From positions 43,802 through 107,801 of IMG/VR virus record IMGVR_UViG_3300046777_001606: 64,000 bases of DNA. One strand, written 5' to 3'. This DNA is from a virus. The translations under genes were made by a program, and so were the position numbers. Positions 1 through 10,454 of this stretch are shown here, one piece after another; the stretch's first letter is position 1; each line of letters begins with the position of its first letter. A model generated the notes under the pieces. That model was not told where the DNA came from. It worked only from the letters and a program-made list of their open reading frames with translations, and ran no database searches.

Positions 1-2
1 AA

Positions 3-1556
3 ATGGCTGCAATTATAACTGATCAACTTAGAATATTTAATGCATCGAACTTTGTTTCTGTTGCAAATTCTACCGACACTTCATTATATGCCTTTGTTGG
101 TTTACCAAACCCAATTGATTATAAATCTGATTGGGACTTTAGTCCGCCAGTTCCAAAAGATTCCTTCGAGCAAGAAGATGATTATTGGGACACTATAATT
201 GCATTGAAAAGAATTACTAGCGGTGATATTCGTCAGGTTATTAGAAAAATAACTTGGACCTCTGGAGATACTTATGATATGTATCGCCATGATGTTAGTA
301 GGACTAATACTTCTAAACCTTCTGGAAGTACAAGCTTGTATGGGGCAAATTATTATGTTCTTACTGAAGATTATAGGGTTTATATTTGTATACAAAATGG
401 AACTGATCCAGAAAATCCAGAAGGCAGACCATCTCTTGACGAGCCGACTTTTACGGACTTAGAACCAAAATCGGCAGGTACAAGTAATGATGGATATATT
501 TGGAAATATCTTTTTACTGTAAAACCTGCCGATATTATTAAATACGACTCTGTTGAATTTATTCCTGTTCCATTAAACTGGGAAACAAACACTGAAAATG
601 CAGAAGTAAGAGATAACGCTGCAACTAGTGGTCAAATCAAAATCGCAACTATTACAAATAGAGGTGTTGCCCTCGGAGCTCCAAACCAAACATATACCAA
701 TGTTCCAATTAAAGGAGATGGTACTGGAGCAGAATGCACTATCGTTGTAAATAATGATTCAAAAGTAGATTCAATTACCATTTCCAATGGTGGTTCTGGA
801 TATACTCATGGTAGAATTGATTTAGTTGCTGGAGGAGTTCCAACAGGATCTACAACTCCAACTTTTGATGTTATTATTCCACCAAGAGGTGGTCATGGAG
901 CTAACATTTATAGGGAACTTGGTGCTTATTATGTTTCGTTATATGCAAGAATTGAAAATGATAATCAAAATCCAGATTTTATAACAGGAAACCAGGTTGC
1001 TAGAATTGGTATCATTGAAAACCCATTAGCGTATTCTTCAGAAAGTGTGCTTTCTATTGAAAAGGCGAGTAATGTTTATGCTCTGAAATTGATCGGGGCA
1101 GGATATAGTTCCGCAATATTTCTTCCAGATGCAAGAATTACTCAAACAATTGGTGTTGGATCTACTGCTGTTGGAAGAGTTGTTTCTTATGACGAAAACA
1201 CTGGAGTATTGAAATACTGGCAAGATAAAAGTCTTGTTGGATTTAATTCTGATGGATCACAAAAACAATCGCCTCCATACGGATTAAATATAAATCGTTT
1301 TACTGCAGAGCCAGATGTTGGGGGATCCGTAAATGTTCTTGGTGGAAATATAACTTTGGGTATTGATACTTCTTATACTGGTATATCTACAGTAATAAAT
1401 AATAGAACATACTACCTTGGTCAGTCATTTACAAGAGGAGTTTCTAATCCAGAAGTTAAAAAATACTCTGGAAATATAATTTACGTGGATAATAGACCTG
1501 CCATTACTAGGTCTGCAAATCAAAAAGAAGATATTAAAGTTATTTTGCAGTTCTAA
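3..1556 (+). CDS. gp8: Baseplate wedge subunit gp8
   Basis: This is a structural protein of the baseplate wedge, 517 residues against 334 in T4 gp8. The N-terminal half keeps the gp8 pattern: a WDFSPPVPKDS stretch near residue 45, an R.ITW...D.YDMYR segment near residue 85, and DGYIWKYLFTVKP near residue 165. The C-terminus IIYVDNRPAITRSANQKED closely mirrors the T4 gp8 ending (MIYMENRPPI...). The extra length lies mainly in an insertion at about residues 210-300 containing NGGSGYTHG and VP-rich turns, a module also seen in gp14 and in the next gene. The ATG at position 3 gives the expected start MAAIITDQLRI, so the gene is complete. The next gene follows after 6 bases. Identification is firm from both ends; the role of the insertion is inferred to be surface decoration. 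Confidence 0.92.
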   Translation: MAAIITDQLRIFNASNFVSVANSTDTSLYAFVGLPNPIDYKSDWDFSPPVPKDSFEQEDDYWDTIIALKRITSGDIRQVIRKITWTSGDTYDMYRHDVSRTNTSKPSGSTSLYGANYYVLTEDYRVYICIQNGTDPENPEGRPSLDEPTFTDLEPKSAGTSNDGYIWKYLFTVKPADIIKYDSVEFIPVPLNWETNTENAEVRDNAATSGQIKIATITNRGVALGAPNQTYTNVPIKGDGTGAECTIVVNNDSKVDSITISNGGSGYTHGRIDLVAGGVPTGSTTPTFDVIIPPRGGHGANIYRELGAYYVSLYARIENDNQNPDFITGNQVARIGIIENPLAYSSESVLSIEKASNVYALKLIGAGYSSAIFLPDARITQTIGVGSTAVGRVVSYDENTGVLKYWQDKSLVGFNSDGSQKQSPPYGLNINRFTAEPDVGGSVNVLGGNITLGIDTSYTGISTVINNRTYYLGQSFTRGVSNPEVKKYSGNIIYVDNRPAITRSANQKEDIKVILQF

Positions 1557-1562
1557 AGAATC

Positions 1563-4500
1563 ATGCCCCAAAAAACAAACCTCAATGTTTCTCCATATTT
1601 TGATGATTTTGATCCGAGAGATAATTACTATAAAGTCCTTTTTAAGCCAGGATATCCTGTTCAGGCTAGAGAATTAACAACGTTACAATCAATTCTTCTC
1701 AACCAATCAGAATCCTTTGGTAAGCATATATTTAAGGAAGGATCTGTAGTAATTCCTGGACAAGTAAGATACGACAATCCAATATACGCAGTTGAAATTG
1801 AATCAGAATTTAATGGAATTCCTATTTCATTATATTTTGATGAGATGCTCAACAAAACTGTTATTGGGGCAGATAGTGGAGTTAAAGCAACTATTTTTTA
1901 TTTACTAAAGAATACCGAATCTGAAAGAGGAAATTATACAATTTATGTAAAATATATTTCTGCAGGTGGGACAGACTTTACTAATAAAAAGTTCTTTGAT
2001 AATGAAAATTTAATCTTAGATACTGATTTAACTTATAGTGGGATTACAATTCCAAGTGGACAAGAATTTGTAAAAACAATCCAAACAAATGCTACCTCCG
2101 AAGGATCTTCTGCAACTGTAGCAGATGGTGTATATTTTATCAGAGGTATTTTCGCAAACGTCAATACTCAAACTATTCTTTTAGATCAGTACGGAACTTC
2201 ACCTTCATATAGAGTTGGATTTACTGTTGTTGAGTCCATAGTTACTTCAGATGATGATCCAGATTTATATGATAATGCACAAGGATTTTCAAATTTCTCT
2301 GCTCCTGGAGCAGATAGATTTAAATTAGACTTAATTTTCTCTAAAAAAGAAATCACAGATACTGATACAGATTCTTTTGTTGAAATATTAAGAGTAACAA
2401 ACGGAGTACCTGAGTATTTAAATTTAAACCCACAATATAATATTCTCAGAGAAGAAATTGCAAGAAGAGTTTATGATCAATCTGGTGATTTCTTTGTAAA
2501 ACCATTTACTCTTTATTTAAGAGACAGTTTAAATAATAGAACAACAACAGATGGTCTTTATTATGATGATCAGATTACGATCAATGGTAATAAACCATCT
2601 GACAATTTAATGATTTATGAAATTGGTCCAGGAAAAGCATACGTTAATGGATTTGATATTGAAACCAGATCAAAAAGATTTTTAGACGTAGAAAAACCAA
2701 GAACAACAAATACAATACAAGCAAATAATGTAACATATAATGCAGGGTTACTTTTCCCTGTAAATAATGGATATGGAGCTCCTCCCATAGGATTGGGAAC
2801 AGATGTAACATTAAGTTTGATGAATTCTAGAAAGAATTCTGATCCATCTGTTGCGGCAGGAACTACTATCGGATTAGCTCGTATATATGATTTTGTTCCC
2901 GAATCAAATTATGAAAATGCATCTAGTAGATTATCATTGAGATTATTTGATGTTCAAACTTACACTGTGATTGGTCTAACAACATCTATAACTCAATCAA
3001 CTCCAGCTGTTATAAAAGGTTCCAGAAGTAAAGCAACTGGATATTTGAGATCCAGCGTTACTGGTTCAAGTTCTTTAACTCTATATGACGTATCTGGATC
3101 ATTTATAGAAAATGAAGCGATTTCTATAAATGGCATTTCAAATGGAAGATTAATTAAAACAGTAACTGATTATGATATCTCAGATGTAAGATCTGTATAC
3201 GGAAAAGTTGGAACAACTACTTTTACTGCAGATACTATCTTAGAAAATAAGCAACTAATAGCTCCTGCAGGATCGACATTTCAAATTACCGCAAGATTTA
3301 GTGGTATAAGCACGGTATCCTGTGGATTAAACACCACTTTTATTAATAGTGTAAAAGTAAATGATATTATCACATATTCAAGTCCAAATCCAACTTCAGT
3401 ACCAATTTATAATAGAGTAGCAAGTATTGGTGCTGGCGGTACATTTTTTACAATTGCTGGTCTCACCACCGTATCTGGTATTTGTGATGGAACTTTACCA
3501 GCATCTTCGGTTACAGTTTCAAATATTACAAAACTTTATGGTTCTGTTTATAATCAATCAGATGCCTCTTTATTAACTTTACTCCCACAATCAGTAATTT
3601 CTAATATTTCTTTAGAAAATAATATTTTACGCCAAAGAATTGACTTCAAAACGGTAACTATTACTGCATCTTCACTAACTATTCAAATTACTGAACCAGA
3701 TTTATATTTCGAGTCATTTGATGAAGATAGATTTGTTATTAGTTATAGTGATGGAACTATTGAACCATTAAGAAGAGATAAGTATAGTTTAGATGTCACA
3801 GGAAAAATACTAACCTTCAATGGGTTATCTAAAACAACAGGAACAGCAAACGTAATTGCAACGGTTAAGAATTTAAAACCTAACTCCAAAAATAAAAAGT
3901 TCAATAAAGTTTCAACATTAGTCATTGATAGATCAAGATTAACATCGTCCGGTATTGGATCAACAACATTAAACGATGGATTAACCTATAGTCAAGTCTA
4001 TGGTACTAGAGTACAAGATGAAGATATTTGTCTTAACGTTCCCGATGTTGTAAGAGTTTTAGCTGTATATGAATCGGATTCCACATCAGATCCATCAATT
4101 CCAAAATTAGAATTATCTTCATTTACAGGTCAAACAAACTCTACAGCAGATTTTAACTTAGGTGAAGAACTTTTAGGAAAAACTAGTGGATCTGTTGCTT
4201 TAGTTGTTAATAAAGTTAATGCAACTAATATAGAAGTTGTGTATTTAAATGCATTTGAATTTGTTGAGGGTGAAGAAATAGTTTCGAAAGAAACTGCTGT
4301 AACTGCAAAAATAACAACGAAATATACAGTAAGTAAAAATATAACACAAAATTATAATTTCGATAACGGGCAAAGAGCTACATTATATGATTATGGTAGA
4401 ATTATTAGAAAAACTAATGTTGCTGCACCAACTAAAAAGATAGAAATAATATTCCAATACTATAGTATTGATAGCAATGATACTGGCGAATTTATAACTG

Positions 4501-7500
4501 TAAACAGTTATCCAGAAAGTTCATATAATATGGATATTCCATATTATGAAAACAATAGAGTAACTGATTATATTGATATAAGACCAAGAGTAGATGTTTA
4601 TAATCCATCAACAGCAACATTGTCTCCATTTGAATTTTCAACAAGAAGATTTGACGGAGCAGGAACATATTCAAAATATATTCTTGCACCTGATGAGAAT
4701 TTAAGTCTCAGTTATTCTTATTACCTGGGAAGAATTGATAGGTTGCTTTTGAATCCAGATGGAACATTTGAAGTTGCACAGGGAATTCCTGCAGATGATC
4801 CAATTCCACCACTATTAAAGGCAAATACATTAGATATTGCGAAGATTAATATTCCACCATACTTGTTTAATATTAAAAACGCACAAGTAGACATGTCTGT
4901 ACATAAGAGATACAGAATGTCTGATATTTCAATTCTTGAAGATAGAATTAGAAGAGTAGAAGAATATACGACGCTTTCTATGTTAGAAAGCAAAACAGAG
5001 AATTTAAAAATTAAAGATGCAGCTACGGGATTAGATAGATTTAAGTCAGGATTTTTTGTTGATAATTTTAGCACTCACGATTATCTCGATTTGAAAAATA
5101 TCTTATTTAGATCTTCTATTGATAAGAGTACAAATACTTTAAGACCAACAAATTATACATCTTCTTTAGATTTACAACTTGGATCAGAAGCTATTCTTGG
5201 AGTAACGACTTCATTTTCGTCAACAGCTGATCATGGATTTGTTTCAGACTTGGGTTCAATTGGAGTCAAAAAAACAGGAGATCTTGTAACTCTAGCATAT
5301 ACTGAAAAATTATATTTCCAACAAATATATGCAACAAGAACCGAAAATGTTACGCCTTTCTTAGTCAAATATTGGACCGGAGCCATTACATTAAATCCAC
5401 CAATGGATAACTGGGTAGATGAAGCTGCAGTTAGATCGACTAGTTTTAGAGAAGTAACAGAAATTACTCCACTTCCAGACATTAATATAACAAATGTAAA
5501 CAACATCACAGAAAATAGAGATGTATTTATCGATAATACTAATTTAACAGTTAATCCATCAGCGTCTTTTGATTGGATTGGAAATGCTAACACCTTAATT
5601 CAACAAAGGGTAGGAAGCGGTAGAGTCTCAATTAATACGAGTGCAAGCAATATTCGCTTAGAAATTAGAGGGCGTATTAATGGAGCAGAAGCAGAATTTG
5701 TACGTAGAGTTCTTCCACCAGATGCCGCTAGAGATTTTATTAATAGATCTAGTAGCAATGGTATTGCATTTATCAATTTTAATCCAAGAAGAGGTCAATT
5801 TACAAATATTAGAGAAACAACAAATGTATCTACATCTGTAAATACAACCTCAAATACTGTTACTACGGTTATTCCACCGGTTGTAACAACAAATGATGTC
5901 ATTACGGAATCAGTATCGCATTATACTCAAATAATAAGATTTTTAAGAAGTAGAAATATTGAATTTGATGTTAAAGGATTAAAACAAAGAACGATTTTTT
6001 ATCCATTCTTTGATTCAATAGACATATCAAGATATATCACACCAAAACTTCTAGAGATAAGAATGGTATCTGGTAAATTTGTTGCTGGAGAAACAGTAGA
6101 AAGTGATCCATTATTCACAAGAAGAAAAGCCAGATTTAGATTGTGTAGTCCAAATCATGAATATGGTCCATCGACAAATCCAACAAGTACTTTTGCATTA
6201 AATCCTTATGATCAACAGGTTTTCCCATCAAATTATACTGAGTCTTCAACTGTACTTAATGTAGATACCCACTCATTACAACTTCCATCAGAAACCGAAT
6301 TCTATGGATGTGTTGATGTTAATATGCCTTTGATAGGACAATCATCTGGAGCAAGAGCTGTTGTAACAAGAGTAAGACTACTTTCATCAAATAATGGAAG
6401 ATTAGTCGGATCATTCTTTGTTCCTGATCCAAATTCTCCAGGTAATCCACAATTTATTAATGGGACAAATACATTTACATTAATTGACACTCCGACACTA
6501 AATCCTGCTGCTACTGCAGCTGGAACAGAAGTTGTTTCCTCTGAAAGTAGTGCTGAAGAAGACTTTACTTCTAGTGGACAACTTAATATAACTGAAACTA
6601 ATGTATTAACTACAAGAAATATTAGAATTACTCCAGCTAGAAATGTTAACACAACAACGATAACAAACACTACAACAAACACTACAACAAGAACTAGAGC
6701 TGGAACACAAATATCTCCAGTATGGGAGGTTTGGGACCCGCTCGCACAATCATTCTATGTTCCCGATGAAAGTGGAATATTCTTAACTTCTGTAGAGGTT
6801 TTCTTTGAAACTAAGGATAATAATGGAATCCCCGTAACATTACAAATTAGACCAATGGTTAATGGTCTTCCAAGTGATATGGTTGTTCCATTTTCTGAAG
6901 TAACCCTGACTCCAGATCAAATAAGACTTTCTGGAAATGGAACTGTAGCTACTAAATTTACTTTCCCAAGTCCGGTATACTTATCGGGACCTCAACAACA
7001 GGAGATAAGACAAGCTCCTATTGGTAGTCAACAATCTTCCCAATTCTGTGTAGTTTTATTATCTCTTAGTGCAGAATATAGAGTCTTTATTGCTAGACTT
7101 ACAGAAAATGATATTATTAGTGGTGTTAAGATAACTAAACAACCAACTCTTGGAAGTCTGTTTAAATCGCAAAATGGATCTACGTGGTCTCCAAGTCAAC
7201 TAGAAGATTTGAAATATAATTTATACAGAGCAGAATTTGTAAATGAAGGTCTCCTCAGATTCTATAATCCAAAATTATCTGCTAAAAATAAAAAAGTTAC
7301 TGTTTTACCAGCAAATGGTGTTGTTCCATTATCCAAAAAAATTATTGTTGGATTAGGATCCACTGGATATAGTGCAACAAATATAGTTCCAGGAGTAACT
7401 TTGATTCAGGGATCTGCAACGGGAACTTTAACTGCTATTGGCGGAAGTATTACCGCAGGAACAGGAGTAACAGTTACAAATCCAGGGACTGGATATACAA

Positions 7501-9206
7501 ATGGAACTTTTACAGGTGTTACTTTAACTACAGAAACTGGTTTTGGAAAAGATGCAACAGCAGATATTGTTGTATCTTCGAATCAAATTTCTAGTGTTAC
7601 TATCATTAATGGTGGTTCTGGATATGCAATTGGAGATTCATTACTTGTTCCAGATATAGGACAAAATGTTGGTTTTGGTGGAAGAGTTGTTGTTACAGCA
7701 ATTACATCCAACAATTCATTTGTAATATCAGACGTTCAAGGCAAATTTACTTCTGGAGTATCAACTACACTCAGCTACATTACTTCAACTGGAGTTACAA
7801 CATCGATTGGCGCTGGAGTTACTATTAGTAGTATAGTAGAAGATCAATATAATGATGGTCTTCATATGAAGGTTTATCAACCAAATCATGCAATGCATTC
7901 TACTCAAAATTATGTAACTATTAGTAAAGTTAGACCATCAAGTGATGCAACAAGAACAACATTAACATCTACATTAAGTGCTTCAGAGCTTACAACAATT
8001 AATGTTGCATCTTCTTCAGGATTTGGTACTTTTGAAGGCAAACCAATTAGTGGATCAAATATTGGTTATGCAATAATTGGTGAAGAAATTATATCATACG
8101 TTACAGTTTCTACTGGAGTAATTTCTATTCTTGCGCGAGGAATTGACGGAACCAAGTCAATTTCATATCCTTCAGGAACTCCAGTAAGAAAATATGAATT
8201 TAATGGCGTATCACTAAGAAGAATTAATAAAAATCATACTTTAGCATTAGTAGATAATCTTACAAAACATCCAATTGATGTTAATAGTTATTTTATTAAG
8301 ATTGATATGACTTCTTCTGGTGCAGATAGATCAAATGATTTATATTTCAAATCTACAGAATCTATGGGTAATCCGGGTATTAATTTATCCCAAAATCTTC
8401 AGTTCGAAGCACTGACTCCAAATATTAAGCATATTGTTGCTCCAGGAACGAATATAACCGCACGAGTTAGAACATTTTCTGGAACAAGTGTTAGTGGAGA
8501 TGAAGTTTCGTTTGTAGATCAAGGATTTGAAAATATTTCTCTAACGAATGCAAATTACTTTAAAACTCCAAGAATCGTTTGTTCTGCAATAAATGAGTCT
8601 ACATTTATCAATGAAGCTCCTGGAAATAGATCTTTAACTTTAGAAACACTATTAACATCAAATGATTCTAGAGTATCTCCAGTTATTGATCTTATGGGAG
8701 CTTCGGTAATTCTAACCACTAACATTTTAAATGCTCCTGTCTCAGATTGGGCTAATGACGAGCGAGTTAGAGATCCTCTGTCTGATCCACATGCTGCTAT
8801 TTACATTTCCAAAACAGTAAAACTGTCGATTCCAGCAAATTCCCTAAAAGTCATGTTGGCGGCAAAGCGAAGATCGCATAATGATGTAAGAGTTTATTAT
8901 CAGCTCGTTAGAGATGATAGTGCAGATACCGCATCTAATTGGGAACCATTCCCTGGATATTCAAACTTTAGGGTTGATGGAATTGGAATCAAGAGAGTTA
9001 TTGATGCATCCAAAAATGATGGATCTGCAGATGTGAGGGTTTCTATTGATGATAATTCAGCAACTCAAGATTTTGAATATACTGTCGATGATCTTCCACC
9101 ATTCACAGGATTTGCAATTAAAATTATTTTATCAGGTACTAATCAAGCTGAACCCCCTATTATTTCCGATTTAAGAGCAATCGCAACGGTAAAACCAAAT
9201 TCGTAA
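1563..9206 (+). CDS. Giant DUF4815-type baseplate/tail structural protein (2547 aa)
   Basis: This is the largest gene in the window. The N-terminus (NVSPYFDDFDPRDNYYKVLF, then GYPVQARELTTLQSILLNQ) is the hallmark of the DUF4815 family of large virion proteins found after gp8 in cyanomyoviruses. Visible parts include a helical segment EDRIRRVEEYTTLSMLES near residue 1125, a Thr/Asn-rich linker (TNTTTNTTTRTR) near residue 1700, and beta-rich repeats. Three small modules recur in other proteins of the window: a GE..G/FVEGEEIV module at about 862-920, an NGGSGY module at about 1960-2035, and a SSSGFG...IIGEEIISY module at about 2130-2210. By position it replaces the T4 gp7/gp10 region, and a wedge or fibre-attachment role is inferred from that. 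The family call is good; the exact function is not shown by sequence. Confidence 0.8.
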   Translation: MPQKTNLNVSPYFDDFDPRDNYYKVLFKPGYPVQARELTTLQSILLNQSESFGKHIFKEGSVVIPGQVRYDNPIYAVEIESEFNGIPISLYFDEMLNKTVIGADSGVKATIFYLLKNTESERGNYTIYVKYISAGGTDFTNKKFFDNENLILDTDLTYSGITIPSGQEFVKTIQTNATSEGSSATVADGVYFIRGIFANVNTQTILLDQYGTSPSYRVGFTVVESIVTSDDDPDLYDNAQGFSNFSAPGADRFKLDLIFSKKEITDTDTDSFVEILRVTNGVPEYLNLNPQYNILREEIARRVYDQSGDFFVKPFTLYLRDSLNNRTTTDGLYYDDQITINGNKPSDNLMIYEIGPGKAYVNGFDIETRSKRFLDVEKPRTTNTIQANNVTYNAGLLFPVNNGYGAPPIGLGTDVTLSLMNSRKNSDPSVAAGTTIGLARIYDFVPESNYENASSRLSLRLFDVQTYTVIGLTTSITQSTPAVIKGSRSKATGYLRSSVTGSSSLTLYDVSGSFIENEAISINGISNGRLIKTVTDYDISDVRSVYGKVGTTTFTADTILENKQLIAPAGSTFQITARFSGISTVSCGLNTTFINSVKVNDIITYSSPNPTSVPIYNRVASIGAGGTFFTIAGLTTVSGICDGTLPASSVTVSNITKLYGSVYNQSDASLLTLLPQSVISNISLENNILRQRIDFKTVTITASSLTIQITEPDLYFESFDEDRFVISYSDGTIEPLRRDKYSLDVTGKILTFNGLSKTTGTANVIATVKNLKPNSKNKKFNKVSTLVIDRSRLTSSGIGSTTLNDGLTYSQVYGTRVQDEDICLNVPDVVRVLAVYESDSTSDPSIPKLELSSFTGQTNSTADFNLGEELLGKTSGSVALVVNKVNATNIEVVYLNAFEFVEGEEIVSKETAVTAKITTKYTVSKNITQNYNFDNGQRATLYDYGRIIRKTNVAAPTKKIEIIFQYYSIDSNDTGEFITVNSYPESSYNMDIPYYENNRVTDYIDIRPRVDVYNPSTATLSPFEFSTRRFDGAGTYSKYILAPDENLSLSYSYYLGRIDRLLLNPDGTFEVAQGIPADDPIPPLLKANTLDIAKINIPPYLFNIKNAQVDMSVHKRYRMSDISILEDRIRRVEEYTTLSMLESKTENLKIKDAATGLDRFKSGFFVDNFSTHDYLDLKNILFRSSIDKSTNTLRPTNYTSSLDLQLGSEAILGVTTSFSSTADHGFVSDLGSIGVKKTGDLVTLAYTEKLYFQQIYATRTENVTPFLVKYWTGAITLNPPMDNWVDEAAVRSTSFREVTEITPLPDINITNVNNITENRDVFIDNTNLTVNPSASFDWIGNANTLIQQRVGSGRVSINTSASNIRLEIRGRINGAEAEFVRRVLPPDAARDFINRSSSNGIAFINFNPRRGQFTNIRETTNVSTSVNTTSNTVTTVIPPVVTTNDVITESVSHYTQIIRFLRSRNIEFDVKGLKQRTIFYPFFDSIDISRYITPKLLEIRMVSGKFVAGETVESDPLFTRRKARFRLCSPNHEYGPSTNPTSTFALNPYDQQVFPSNYTESSTVLNVDTHSLQLPSETEFYGCVDVNMPLIGQSSGARAVVTRVRLLSSNNGRLVGSFFVPDPNSPGNPQFINGTNTFTLIDTPTLNPAATAAGTEVVSSESSAEEDFTSSGQLNITETNVLTTRNIRITPARNVNTTTITNTTTNTTTRTRAGTQISPVWEVWDPLAQSFYVPDESGIFLTSVEVFFETKDNNGIPVTLQIRPMVNGLPSDMVVPFSEVTLTPDQIRLSGNGTVATKFTFPSPVYLSGPQQQEIRQAPIGSQQSSQFCVVLLSLSAEYRVFIARLTENDIISGVKITKQPTLGSLFKSQNGSTWSPSQLEDLKYNLYRAEFVNEGLLRFYNPKLSAKNKKVTVLPANGVVPLSKKIIVGLGSTGYSATNIVPGVTLIQGSATGTLTAIGGSITAGTGVTVTNPGTGYTNGTFTGVTLTTETGFGKDATADIVVSSNQISSVTIINGGSGYAIGDSLLVPDIGQNVGFGGRVVVTAITSNNSFVISDVQGKFTSGVSTTLSYITSTGVTTSIGAGVTISSIVEDQYNDGLHMKVYQPNHAMHSTQNYVTISKVRPSSDATRTTLTSTLSASELTTINVASSSGFGTFEGKPISGSNIGYAIIGEEIISYVTVSTGVISILARGIDGTKSISYPSGTPVRKYEFNGVSLRRINKNHTLALVDNLTKHPIDVNSYFIKIDMTSSGADRSNDLYFKSTESMGNPGINLSQNLQFEALTPNIKHIVAPGTNITARVRTFSGTSVSGDEVSFVDQGFENISLTNANYFKTPRIVCSAINESTFINEAPGNRSLTLETLLTSNDSRVSPVIDLMGASVILTTNILNAPVSDWANDERVRDPLSDPHAAIYISKTVKLSIPANSLKVMLAAKRRSHNDVRVYYQLVRDDSADTASNWEPFPGYSNFRVDGIGIKRVIDASKNDGSADVRVSIDDNSATQDFEYTVDDLPPFTGFAIKIILSGTNQAEPPIISDLRAIATVKPNS

Positions 9207-9207
9207 C

Positions 9208-9429
9208 ATGGACAATTATATAAAAGTAAAAGATAGAGAAAAACTAGCAAGAGATAGAGAATCAAATGCAATAGTTAATCTTGATTATGATGATTACGCT
9301 GCTTATGTTGAAAACTACAATAGAGTTCTTTCTGAGAAACAACGAATACAAAATTTAGAATCAAATGTTGCTAATATGCAAAATGATCTAAATGAAATAA
9401 AAGATCTTTTGAGGAGATTAACAAAATGA
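9208..9429 (+). CDS. Small charged coiled-coil protein, unknown function
   Basis: This 73-residue protein starts 2 bases after the stop of the giant baseplate gene. The first half is charged (KVKDREKLARDRES). The second half has heptad-like hydrophobic spacing (IQNLESNVANMQNDLNEIKD) typical of a short coiled coil. It overlaps the next small gene by 4 bases (ATGA), so the two are translationally coupled in the structural operon. It may be an assembly factor or a minor structural component. I do not recognise a T4 counterpart. Confidence 0.75.
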   Translation: MDNYIKVKDREKLARDRESNAIVNLDYDDYAAYVENYNRVLSEKQRIQNLESNVANMQNDLNEIKDLLRRLTK

Positions 9430-9590
9430 ACCCAGATGATATAACTTTGGATAATATGACTAAATTATTTGAATATGAAAAAATTTCTAGAGAGATAGAT
9501 AGTATAGATGATATTGAAAAATTAAAAATAGTGACCAAATCATATGTTAAATTATTTTTTAAGCATCAAGAAGTAGTTGCTAACCTGTAG
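9426..9590 (+). CDS. Small acidic protein upstream of gp13
   Basis: This 54-residue ORF begins with an ATGA overlap with the preceding gene and ends 5 bases before gp13. The protein reads MNPDDITLDNMTKLFEYEK near its start and is rich in Asp, Glu, Ile and Lys, consistent with a short helical protein. Tight packing on both sides and fully coding-like codon use support it as a real gene. No domain is recognised; it is probably a conserved small protein of the neck-gene cluster in cyanophages. Confidence 0.65.
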   Translation: MNPDDITLDNMTKLFEYEKISREIDSIDDIEKLKIVTKSYVKLFFKHQEVVANL

Positions 9591-9595
9591 AGAAA

Positions 9596-10450
9596 ATGGC
9601 TCAACCATCCACAAGACAAGAATTAATTGATTATTGCAAAAGAAAACTGGGTTATCCAGTTTTAGAAATCAACGTTGCAGATGAGCAAATTGATGATTTA
9701 GTGGATGATGCTATACAATTTTTTCAGGAAAGGCATTTTGATGGCGTTTATCAAACATATTTTAAATATAAAATAACTCAAAATGATATTGATAGGGGGA
9801 GATCACCAGGTCCAAAAGGAGCAGAATCTCAAGTAGGAATAGCAACTACATCAGCAACTGCAAATATTGTTGGCACTGCGACAACATTTACTTACTATGA
9901 ATCTAGTAATTATTTGCAAGTTCCTCCGAATGTTATTGGTGTAAATAAAATATTCCATTTTGATGGAACAAATTCCATTACACATAACATGTTTAGCGTT
10001 AAATATCAATTATTTTTAAATGATATTTATTATTGGGGAACGACTGAGTTATTAAGTTATGCGATGGTTAAAACATATCTTGAGGATATTGATTGGCTTC
10101 TAACCACCCAAAAACAAATACGTTTTAATAAAAGACAGGATAGATTGTACTTAGATATTGACTGGGGTAGTGTATCTAAGGATAATTATTTTGTAATTGA
10201 TTGCTATTCAACATTGGATCCAAACGATTATTCTAGAGTTTGGAATGATTCATTTTTAAAACCATATCTAACAGCATTGATTAAGCGCCAATGGGGGCAA
10301 AACTTGATTAAATTCCAGGGAGTAAAACTACCTGGTGGCGTAGAATTAAATGGAAGACAACTTTATGATGATGGGCAAAGAGAATTGGATATGATTTTAG
10401 AAAAGATGTCTTCGACATACGAATTACCACCATTAGATATGATCGGATAA
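9596..10450 (+). CDS. gp13: Neck protein gp13
   Basis: In T4, gp13 together with gp14 forms the head-to-tail connector (neck) after DNA packaging. This 284-residue protein (T4 gp13: 309) begins with RQELIDYCKRKLGYPVLEIN and continues with DEQIDDLVDDAIQFFQERHF, the conserved N-terminal signature of cyanophage gp13. A repeat-like Ala/Thr-rich turn lies at about residues 82-95 (GIATTSATANIVGTATTFTY). The C-terminal half is rich in Trp and Asp, as in the family. It is followed after 4 bases by gp14, the expected partner. Start choice is clear because the stop of the preceding gene is only 5 bases upstream. Confidence 0.9.
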   Translation: MAQPSTRQELIDYCKRKLGYPVLEINVADEQIDDLVDDAIQFFQERHFDGVYQTYFKYKITQNDIDRGRSPGPKGAESQVGIATTSATANIVGTATTFTYYESSNYLQVPPNVIGVNKIFHFDGTNSITHNMFSVKYQLFLNDIYYWGTTELLSYAMVKTYLEDIDWLLTTQKQIRFNKRQDRLYLDIDWGSVSKDNYFVIDCYSTLDPNDYSRVWNDSFLKPYLTALIKRQWGQNLIKFQGVKLPGGVELNGRQLYDDGQRELDMILEKMSSTYELPPLDMIG

Positions 10451-10454
10451 TAAA

